Part shown: one piece after another, positions 21,513-33,500 of the stretch
Numbering within the stretch: the stretch's first letter is position 1
Layout of the letters: every line of letters starts with the position of its first letter
Assembly: GCA_010279815.1 (NCBI GenBank)
Contig: QEOQ01000451.1
Span: forward strand, 544,591-608,590
DNA: 64,000 bases
Source of the DNA: Brachionus plicatilis
Taxonomy: Eukaryota; Rotifera; Eurotatoria; Ploima; Brachionidae
Direction: 5' to 3'
The notes under the pieces: model-generated
The model's input: only the letters and a program-made list of their open reading frames with translations
Told to the model about the DNA's origin: nothing
The model's database searches: none
Made by a program: the position numbers and the translations under genes

Positions 21513-24500
21513 TTAAAATTCAAACATTAAACTTTTTAATAGATTAATATTAAATTTTTCTGCAAAATTACATTTTTCTGAAATATTCAATTCATTTTTC
21601 GGTAGTGCATTCTTTTTAGTTTCATTCTCTTTTTTTTCTATTAATAAAAAATAAAATTAGATTATTAAAAACAATTCACGATGTTTTATTTACCGTTCAG
21701 TAAAAGTTTGGTATTTTCCTTTTCTTTATTGTAAAGCTAAAACATACAAAAATTAACATTTTAGATCAAATATTTTAATAAACGATTACAATCAATTGTT
21801 GAATTGCCTCTTCAATTTCAAGATTTTGAATTTTGATTTTTTCCTTTAGCTTTTTATTTTCTTCTTTAGAATGCTTGAGCTTTTGACTTAGATCAAAAAT
21901 CTTAAAAAAAAAATTTATTAAACAAAAAATTCCAATTCTTAATTGGACCCCTATTTACTTCAATATTGATAGTTTGCTTTGTTTCACTAGAGTTGCTTAA
22001 TTCAGATGGACTACTATTCGAATTCCGTTCTGATTTCAATTCTTCAAGTTCTTTCTCCAATTTTTGGATCAAAACACGCTTTTCTTGCAATTCATTGCAT
22101 AATTCTTCGAATTTTGTAAACGCACTGAAAAGTTAATTATTAATTTAAGCCTGATTAGAAATTTTAACCATTTACCCAGAAAATATTTTGTGAACTAAGT
22201 TATCCGATACTTTTTCTTCAGCAAAATCACTTTGAAGCCTTTGAAAAAGTGATTCACCAAACAACTGTTTTAAATATTTGCTCTGCGCTTTTAGACTCTA
22301 AAAAGAAATAAATATTTGACTATTCTAAAATAAATAAAACTCTAATTTACTCTAAAACCATTATAAATATGAGAAAGCTTTTCGTAGTATTCTCTTATCG
22401 AAGCTTCCTTTTGGTCCAATTTAGTTTTCATGATTTGATTTTTAAATTCATGGATGACATCATATTTTTGGTCTTTCACAAGATCAGTTTTTGGCAGTTC
22501 AGAATTAGTTTCTGGTTCTTGGAATAGCAAATTTTTTATCAATTTATCTAATTGATGATCAGACAGATTTTGTTTGTCTTCTAAATTATTTAAATTAGGA
22601 TCACTCAAACACTTCCTTAGGCCATTGGCCTTGACAACGCCAAGATCGTTCAAATAAGGCGTATATTTGTTGAATTTAATTGCCAAGTATCTAGCTTTCC
22701 TTTCCGAATTATCGTACAATTGCTAAAAAATTAAATTCAATTAAAATTTATAAAATATTTAAATTTACTTTTAGTTTTTGATATTTGATGTTTAAATTTT
22801 CTAGTTGTTTTTCCAGAGTGGCAATGGTTATTTTAATATTTTTGGTCGGAACATTTTGATTGTGATCGTGATTTGAGTAAATCTCGCTCAATTTATCAGA
22901 AAGAGAATTGGCAAGATTGGAAACATTGGAGCGTGACGTGCTTTTTTCCAGTTTAGCATTCGACAATTTTTGCTTATACTGTTCAAGTTCTTCTTTGGTC
23001 AAGTTTAATTTTTGAGCCATTTCAAAAAGCGATTCGGCATTGCCGTTAGTAATGTGATGAACTTCTAGTTGTTTTCTTAAATAGTCATTTATTTTTTCAG
23101 ATGATTCTAATTTTTGCCTCAAATTTGAAATTTCTTTATGTATCTCTGTCACTTTTGGGCCTTTATCTAAAGAAAAAATAAGTTGTTCCATTGGTATTTA
23201 TTAATAAACAAAAATTACTGTCTAATTGTCTCTTTAGGATACTGTTTTCACTGTTAATCTGCTGTATATGAGCAATGAGTTCATCACGGGAATAGTTTTT
23301 AAGAGTAAATTCGGTTATTTTAGACGAGTTTAGACTGGATGCTGAATTTGCTAATTTTGTTGTAGAAGATGATCTTACCAATTTGGGTTGTGAAAAATTT
23401 GAGTCTATTGTTGTGTCTGATTTTTGGCTATTTAGTCCACTGTCATGAGTTGAAGTGTTTCCAGGAGATGCCATGGTCAATACAGAATTTTTTTCGCCCA
23501 GATTAGGCTGAATATTCAAATTGTCACTTGACATAAATCTAGTAGTGCTTGATAGAGCTCGATTCTCTCTCAGAATGGTCATTTTCAAAAGCTGATTGCG
23601 CAGACTACAAATTTCGCTAAGATAGTCGTTGACATTTTTATTGTTATTTGTATTTAATTTTTGGTATAATTTTAGTTCCTTTTCCAACAAATCTGTCACA
23701 AATTTAAATTGACCATCATTAGAAAATGGATTGGGTGATGAGTTATTTAATTTAGAGCTGATGATTAGAGCGTCTGACAGGTCAGACATTGAGGGACTTT
23801 TAATATTAGGCTTATATTTGAAATAATTGAGCTCGGTTTTTAATTCTTTAATTTGTCTCTCTTTTTCTTGAATTTCAGCTAAAAGCTCATCAAAGTTAAT
23901 TTGTTTAGAACCATCAGGATTGCTTGAAGATTCTTTTGAATTGTTTTCATTGAGTAGATTTGATTTGAGTTTTGCAATCAAATCATCTTTTTCTTCGGCA
24001 GATATGACCAAATTCTAAATTAGAAATTTTATTTAATTAGTCTAAAGCCAAATTGTTGAATTACTTGAATAGTGTTTTCTTTTTCTTTAAGTTTTTTGCT
24101 CAAATTGTCAATTTCAATCTCTAGTTCATCAATACGAAAAATATGGTCTTCTTCTAATTGCTCCAATTTCAAATTAGCCTTGCTAAGACTGCTTTTAAGC
24201 TGATTATTTTCTAACATCAATATGTTGAGTGTTTCATCAGAATCTTGATCTAATACATCACTTTTCATATTTTGCTTTACAGTCAATTTGGACATTTTTT
24301 CGTTTAAATCCTAAAAAATATGTTTTTTTTTAATTATTTTTCAAAAAATGTAAAGAATATTATATAAATTTAAAAATAATATTATTAGATAGAATTATTA
24401 CAAAAACGGAATTTTTTAAAAAATTTATGCAAATTACACCATATAATAATTGATGAACAAGACTCTTCTATTTTGTATATTATTGCTTCAATTTCAAATA

Positions 24501-27500
24501 AAATCCAAAAATTTATAGAATTTTCTAAATTTTCAAATCATTTAAAAATCGATTATTTTTGATCACGATTTGTCATTTGAAAAAAAAACTATTTGAAAAC
24601 AAAATAATTCAAATTTTATTTTTTATTTATTATTTAATAGAATTGAGATGTTGGCATCTNNNNNNNNNNNNNNNNNNNNNNNNNNNNNNNNNNNNNNNNN
24701 NNNNNNNNNNNNNNNNNNNNNNNNNNNNNNNNNNNNNNNNNNNNNNNNNNNNNNNNNNNNNNNNNNNNNNNNNNNNNNNNNNNNNNNNNNNNNNNNNNNN
24801 NNNNNNNNNNNNNNNNNNNNNNNNNNNNNNNNNNNNNNNNNNNNNNNNNNNNNNNNNNNNNNNNNNNNNNNNNNNNNNNNNNNNNNNNNNNNNNNNNNNN
24901 NNNNNNNNNNNNNNNNNNNNNNNNNNNNNNNNNNNNNNNNNNNNNNNNNNNNNNNNNNNNNNNNNNNNNNNNNNNNNNNNNNNNNNNNNNNNNNNNNNNN
25001 NNNNNNNNNNNNNNNNNNNNNNNNNNNNNNNNNNNNNNNNNNNNNNNNNNNNNNNNNNNNNNNNNNNNNNNNNNNNNNNNNNNNNNNNNNNNNNNNNNNN
25101 NNNNNNNNNNNNNNNNNNNNNNNNNNNNNNNNNNNNNNNNNNNNNNNNNNNNNNNNNNNNNNNNNNNNNNNNNNNNNNNNNNNNNNNNNNNNNNNNNNNN
25201 NNNNNNNNNNNNNNNNNNNNNNNNNNNNNNNNNNNNNNNNATTTAGAAATGAGTCTTTATTATGTGGAATAAATGTCATCGTAAATTTTGATAGTAACAA
25301 ATTTAACAAAGAAAAAATAATTGATAAATTTGAGAGGACTTATTCTCTTTATAACATAAACAAGATTTTGGTAGAAAAAAATTTTCACCTTTTAATTTAT
25401 TGTTTTTGAAGTCAAATTGATTAAAGTTTGAGATCGTTAGGTACTTTAGAATTAATAATTATCAAAATTTACTATAACATATTTAATTAGTGACGTGGTC
25501 ATATAAATTAATTATAATGTCATATAAAATCAATAGGCATAGGAACAAATTAGTATTGAAATAATAATAAATAATAAAACTGAGAATATATCACATAATC
25601 TATATTTATTTCTTTATGGCATATGATGAATGTCCCAAATGCACTTAAAATATTCAACTTTGATAACCTGTATGTCTTTGATAAACTTTCTTTTATTAAT
25701 ACAATAAAATATAACAAATTGGCATCTATTATCCATAAAGACGGCAAGTTGAAGTTTATGATCAATTTTTGATGCTCAAAATGATCAAATCAAACTAAAA
25801 CTATAAAATAAATTTTAATTTTTTAAAATAATTAGTGCAGAGATACATTTTTGAATTTAAAATACTATGTTAAATATAAAAATAAACTCTGCAATATCAA
25901 AATGCACAATGCAAAATGCACACCATCAAAATGATGCTATTTTAAGTGGATAATTTTTTGCAGAATTTTGTGGATTTTACCTTTAGATTTAACAAAGTAT
26001 GTTTAAACCAAAAATTTACCTCTGCACTAATTCTTTTAAAAAATTAAAATTTATTTTGAAGTTTTAGTTTGATTTGATAATTTTAAGCATCAAAAATTGA
26101 TCATAAACTTCAACTTGCCATAAAGACTTGTGTCATAATAAACCAACTAAAATGGCTCAATTAAAGTTAGTTGATCATGACAAAGTTCTGCTGGAATCTT
26201 TTAATAACCAATATATTAGTAGTATGAACCTTAGAATTGATGCTCTTAAGAAGGACCTCAAATTGTAATTTAATATGTAGAATGGGCTAACTGACTCCAT
26301 TAAACTATGCTTGTTTAATATTAACGACAACTCATATTTCAATCTGCTAATTAGTTAAATGGAGTCGTTTAGTAATTCCAATGGAATTTAATATGTGATC
26401 TCTTTTTTTTTCTTACTTCTTTTTTTTACTTTCTTACATCAATAACTTGATTTTTAATTTTTAATTTTTTAATGTACTAATTCTCCTTCTTAGGAGGTAA
26501 ATTTTATCAAATAAATAAATAAAATATTTCTTTATCATCCTCAGTTGTTTCATATTGTTGCTAATAAGATCAAATTTCAATATTTTCTAGCCATTTTTTA
26601 GATTTTCCAAAGCTTTCACACTCTATTAAGAATACATATTTTTTCCAGCATTTATTTTCTCATTGTTTTCATCATTGCTATTAAGGAATGATGAAAAAAT
26701 CTTCTTCGTCTAGTGCATAATTTTGTAAAACTCAAAAAATCATTTTCATATAAAAGTATTGGAGTAATATTATATTAATATTACTTTTGGAAGAAAATAA
26801 ATATAATTTTATAGTACTATATAATTAAATAATTGTACAAAATATTAGTTTCTGAGCTCACTTTAATTAATTTACAAGATCAATGACTTTACTTCATGAT
26901 AAGTAATAAATTAATAAATCAACTAACTAATTTTAAAAATATTACTAAATTTAATTTTCCTTAATTAATTTTAGAAGACGAATAATTTATTTATATAACA
27001 ATTTAATTAAATTTCATATGACCAAGCCACTAATTTTTTATATCCATTTAATTATAGCTCTGTAAAAATAAAACGTAACAGTATTTGTTATTGATAATTT
27101 TAAATTTAACTTTTGTGCTTAATAATTTGTTTTTGTTATACTCCCAAGAAACTCTAACTAGAACTTTACATGGCTTTCTAATAATTAAACTTTTTTTTAA
27201 ATTAAAAAAGCTAATTAGTATCCTCCAAAGAGAAAGGAAAATTTCTAAACTCGGATTATAAACTATGATAAACCACCTAGGTTAGGTTGATAACTAAACA
27301 ATTTATCTTAGTTGAAATGATACTAGAAAATATAGAAGCATTCTTTCAAATTATCCATTAATTTTTTAAATAGTAAATTCTTTAGCAATAATCTAGAAAC
27401 ACGTTAAAAAAAATTAAAACAAAAAAATTAAAAAAAGTGCCATAGTTGAAAGATCTTTAGTAAAGTTTTAATTGTATAATTTTAGAATTTCAGCTTATTT

Positions 27501-30500
27501 TTACTCAACATTAAACTATCACGATAAAAATTAAAAACATAAATTTTTTTGAATACACAAAATAAAATTTCGAAAGCAGAAGTATGATCAAATGATCATG
27601 TGATAAATATTTAATTATACTTATCTAATAATTTTTATAAAATTTTTCGATTGCTTTCAAAACGGGACATAACTTTTAATATAATTAACTAAAATAATTA
27701 CAGCAATCATCGAGTCTTTTTCTTCCAGCTGTTGTTCATAAAAATAGGTTAGTTGGCATTTTTCATTTTTTTTCTTCAATCGTTCTTTAAGACTGTTTTG
27801 GTTGTTTTGAAGATTTTGTATTATCTGTTCTTTTTCTTCCATTTCTAATTGATGGTCAGTTACCAGTTCCTAAAAAAATTAGAAATTTGATCAAAAATTT
27901 TTAAACTTTAAAAAATCCATGGATTCACCATACTTTAGTTTTCTTGTTCTCTAATTCAAGTGATTTAGTTAGATTATTGTTTCTTAATTGAATTATCTGC
28001 AATTCGTTTTTAAGTATTTCTACGCTAGTTTCACTTTCGAGCAAAATTTCGTTTGCTCTATTCAAATCACTGTGCAATTGTTTTTGAGTAGATCTCAAAT
28101 TAATAATCAAATCGTCTTTTTGTTTTAGCAGATCAAAATGGTTTTTAACAAATTGCTTAATTTGGAATAAATTATTTTAGATAAAACATGAAAATCAATT
28201 CAACTTTACTTCATATAAATCGTCCTTATCATTTAAGTTTTTTCTTAAATCATTTATAAACAGCTCTAACTTTTGTTGACTCTAAAATTTTAAAATTTTC
28301 AAAGATAATTTATCAAACGAAATAATAAATTACCTTTTCTTTATGACATAATAAATTTACATTTATCAATTGGTTGAGTTGATAGTCTTTATCTTTGACA
28401 ATTAAAATGTATTTTTGAAGCAGATTTTCTTTGAGTTGAAGCTGATTTTCCAAATCAGAAACAATAAACTAAATAAAATTTTAATAGAATAAATTTTAAT
28501 ATCTAAATATTTAAATTACTTGATAATGAGTTTTAAGCGATTCGACTAAATCTTGCTTTATTGATTTAATATCTAAAAATAAATATTTAAGGCCTAGAAA
28601 AAAAACGTCGATCAAAATCCCTACGGTTTTGGACAATTTCGTCATGCAAATTTTCATTTGTGCCGTTCGCTGAAATATTTGGACTATAAGCTTTCTTTTT
28701 GAAAGTAAAGATTAAATTAATTTGTTTTAATTTTTATTAAAATTCGCGATTAAAATCTAATAAATTGTTTAAAAAAATCGAATTTATTTGCTAGTTTTGC
28801 GTGCTAGCCAATATTTTATTAATCCTAAGAAACAGTATACACTTTTATTAATTTTTTAAGTTTTTGGATTTCAACCTGTCAGAATATGTTACTCTAATCT
28901 GTGTACTTTAATAAATGTTCTTAGATAAGTTGCACTTAAAAGAGAAAATTCTATTAGAAAATTAGTTCAATGAGTTGTTTTCTTGTCGTCCAATTTCGAG
29001 ATTTTTTAGATTTTATTTAATAAAAAAACAGCTCTGCTACTTTCAATTTTAAATCTTTGAGAAAAATTAATAAACTAGTCAATATTCGAAACAAGGAATG
29101 AGATTTACGGAAATTAAAATAAAAAGTCAAATATATCATTTAATAATTCTCATTCGAAATATTTTGTTAAATAATTTATATAAAAATTAAGAGATTTGCT
29201 TGTAAGTTCTACACAAATTTTGGATATTATACTTTTGGCTAAGTTTTGTAAAAAAAAAGCTAAGATGATTTGAATTTTGAAAAAAAGTGTAATTTGAAAC
29301 AAATAAAACTAACAAAAACGAAAATTTATACTTATTAAAGATAAATGAGAAGAAATGGTTACTAGGCATATTTGATTGAAATGACCGTTTGCATAAATAT
29401 CTAACTCTTAGGTGGAAATTTATTATCTAAGTATTAAAAATTCATAATTCTAATCTAGAAAAGCCTAATTAAAAACCATCAAGTCATAATAACAAAAAAA
29501 TGTATTTTTGTATTTTATTCAAAATTTTAAATAAATGCGATCCTTAATAAGAATAACTTTTAGCTTTAATTTAAAAAAATGAGCCTAGGGCATTCAAAAC
29601 AATTGCTTTGAATAACCTAATCTAGTTCTTAAAAATAGCCAAGCCAGACAGAAAAAAAATTTCTATTTTGATTAAAAGCCCGAGCATTTTTTTTTAATTT
29701 TTTGAATGATCAATAATTAAATTTATAAAACATTTAAGAATATTTAATCAATTTTTAAATAAACACAGCTATAAAACCACTTTGATTTGGATGCTTTATT
29801 AATTTGAGCTACTAGTTGAGTTTTATGGTTGATTTGCTTATCACAACTTGAATACTTTTATATGATTAAATTTAAATCTTTATCACTCCTCGATCTTCAA
29901 AACTGTTTTTTATTGAAAAATAATTTTCAAAAAAATATTTGCCCTCTAAACGTGCTATACTTAAGTCATTTTCAATTTTTTTTTCTTTAAGAGCTTCAGT
30001 TTAACTTAAGTTATTTAAAAAAAAACACAGTTAAAACAGAAAACTATAAAATAATTATCAATTAAATTCAAATATATTTAAAATTTATTAAGTAATTGGT
30101 ATGTTTTTCTATCAAGGAATAAGTATTTTTTTATTGTATTTCTCAAAAAGAAATCTTGAATTTGTTAAGTCTTTAAAAAAACTTAACTTTTTATAAAATA
30201 AAACAGTGCTATTTTTCAATTTAAGATTTATGTAATAGGGCTTTATTCAGTACTCTATTGTAAGAAAAAAATTAATTCAAATATTACGTAAAAATTAGAA
30301 TTAATTTTTTCGTAATATTTGAATTTCGAATTATTTTCAGACATAATTCTCAAAATAGTCATTCGATATTGTTTTTTCTTAAGATTTTCCAAGTTTTGAA
30401 GATCTCAGATATAATTATACTTACTGAGTAAAATTTAATTAATTTTTCTTCTAATTGCTTATTTTTATTTTTAAAGTTTGCTTCCGAAAGAAAATAAAAA

Positions 30501-33500
30501 AGTTACTTTAATTATGTTTTCTTTATCTTTCAACTCTTCTATTAAATTATCTATTTGCTGTACGGTAGTATTTTTGTATTTGATCAACGAGTCGTTATTG
30601 TATTGTTTAAGAATGTCAATGTCTTTATTTCTTTGGTATACTAAATTCTTTAAGCTGTTGATTTCGTTTTGGTAAGCTTTTTCTTTAAGATAAAAATCTT
30701 GGTAAACCTTAATAAAAATTTATAGTAATTAAATTTTTGGGAGAAAAAATTTTGTTACCTCATCAAGTTTACCGTTAAGTTCTTTTTCCAATTTATGGGA
30801 GACTTTTTCGCATAGTTCTCGTTCGAAACTTAATTTCAAAAGCTCGAATTGTTCCGCTAAGTTTTCATTTTTTTTCCTGAAGGTAAAAAATTGTTTTCTA
30901 TATAGATTAAATTTTGTGTATTTTACTTTATTTCTTCTATTTGATTTTCTTTGTGTTCGAGTTCTTTTTCAAGACTTTCTATTTTCTCTTCTAATTGTTG
31001 ATTCTATAAAACGGTTTAATAATTTTATTACTTTTAATTAGTAAAAGTATTTCACATATTTTTTGGCAGATTTCTTTATACTTCTAGCAGCAAAAAAAAT
31101 AGTATTTAAATAACTTTAGTAAATCACTAGGTAAGAAAGGATTTGATATTCATTTTTAAAAAGATCAGGCTAATCAATTTTGTGATTCGCTTGACATTGA
31201 TGTTGAAATAAGATAGAGATTTTCAAACCAAATTAAAAAAATTATATTAAAACACTAAAAAATAAACTGTTTGTATTTAACTTAATTAATTTTTTAATAT
31301 TTAGAGAAAAAAAAATTATGCTTAACCATCATTCAAAAGTGATTTCATCAAACAAATTTCATAATGGTATATGATTATCGTATTAAAATATCGTATACAA
31401 TTTTAAACAAAATTATATGTTTAAATGGTTGAAATCTCATTTATTAAATTAAATATTTTAAGAATAAATTGAAACTGATTTAAGTGATTTAAATGAAAAA
31501 TTTGAAAATTCGATTATTATAATCAATAAGCCAATTCTCTAAAAAACCTATTATTCAAAATTTTGTTTGTAAATACAATCAACTTATAAGGAGTTATCAA
31601 TTAAATTACTGACAAAAAAAATATTTTAATGACTAATTGAATATTGACAAAAAAATGATCTTATGACTAACTTACTAGAAAATCAAGAGGAAGCTGAACA
31701 AACACCTATTGGTGAGAAACAAAAGGTAAAACCAAAGAAAGCAAAGTCTGCTCTGTCCTGTCAAAATGATTACATCGAAGCAGAATATTGAGATTTTCAG
31801 TTTCAGAATATTTAGGCAGTGCGCATTCATCATTGATATCACCTGCAACACTTTCAAATCATGAAATCGTCCAAGAGCTAACTCAACCGAGTAATAGTGC
31901 TAAAACTTTCAAAATAGATTGTGGTAGACTTCCTAAAGTAAATATGAAATAATTCAATTTATTTAGTTTCATATATTTTGGATTTGTTGGATATTTTTCT
32001 GCTTTTGTGGTAGACATATTTCTTTAATTAGTTTGTTATTGGTTTATTTATGTTTCGTTAAACTGAATACTTATTTTATTACATTTTTATTATTTTTGCC
32101 TTTGAAATAAAATAATTTTGTCATTTAAATATTATTTTGTCTCTACTCCATATTTTGAAAATAATGAAGTAGAGAGATGGAGTAGAGTGATTATCTAAGT
32201 AGAATAAATAAATAAAAATTTAGTCTTTTGAATTCAAATTTTTTGTCAATTTAAAAAAAAAGTTAGTAAATGAAACATTTTTTTATCAAATTTTGCGAAT
32301 GTCATTTTTAAAAATTAAAAGCCGTAATAATTTTACAAAAATCTCAAAATTAACCTAATTAAATTATATATTACTTTAGATCTTTTAGCGAATATCGATA
32401 ATTTTTATCACTTTTAGGGATCTTTTTTTGATTTTGTAGCCTTTATCAAAAAGAACTTCAAAAAAAATTTATTAAATTAATTCGATTCTTGTGTAATGTT
32501 GGATTTAAGCAGAGTTGGTCATAGGTCAAAGCCTGCTTACAAAGTCAAATTTGAATTTGACTTTTGAAATTCTTATTCTATAGTCAAAATCTCGTAGCTT
32601 ATCTTTTTTAGTTTAAATCATAAGTTTATTTTACTCATTTAATCTTTTTGAAAAATATTCTTGAATTAAAATTCTTTAAATGTTAATTTGCATCGCTTTA
32701 AAAAGAAATTGTAAATAAAATAAAGAATTGATAGTAAATTAAAGAATAACCTCTAAATAAAATATGAAAATTAAAAATTTAGAAAAAATTTAAAATCTTT
32801 AAAATTTTTTTATTAAATTTTAAAATTGTATAACGTTAAAAAATAAAAAGTCAAAAAGTCAAAGTCAACTTTGACTTGTAAAAATAAAATTTCAGAAGTC
32901 AAATTCATCTTTGACTTTACAAAATTTAAAGTCAATTTTTGACTTTGGACCAACTCTGAATTTAAGTCATCTAATTTGATAGTAGCCCTAAAAACTTTTA
33001 GGGATAATTAAATTTTAAATTCCATTTTAATTTCAAAAATGTTTTACTAAAAAAAATTTAGTTCAAAAATAATTCGAGATTTATGGGTGTCCAATATTAA
33101 TAATGTAAAATTTGATGATAAACTTAAGGTCAGGATGGTTATTGATGAATAAGGTTTCATGAAATTCAGTACAGAACTAATTTTGAACTCCTTGGAAAAA
33201 AAGTTATTGGATATTTTATAATTTTGTCCTGTTCTTTTATACTGTATTTTACAAAACCTTAGAAAAAAAAAGTTCAGTAGGGTATCTGAAGCATTGTCTT
33301 TTAAATCATTATTTATGTTATATTTATGTAATGTAATATCTATTTTATTTGCTTTTTTCTTGAAAACTCTTCTAGAAAATTTTGGACTTATAAAAAACTT
33401 TAAGTTTGAAATTTTAGAGGTATTTTCAGTAATATTTTAAATTTAGAAATTTTTACTCTATCTTAAACATATTTTCTGCATTTTTTTACAATACCTTAAT

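Noticed and set aside
24559..25409. Three long frames of 228-253 codons
   Set aside because: They consist mainly of the N run 24660-25240 and carry no information.
30478..30675. 65-codon plus-strand frame
   Set aside because: It is antisense to a coding exon (30507-30707) of the CM1 gene.
31675..31857. 60-codon minus-strand hydrophobic frame
   Set aside because: It is antisense to the coding-like fragment at 31663 and has no start context or family match.
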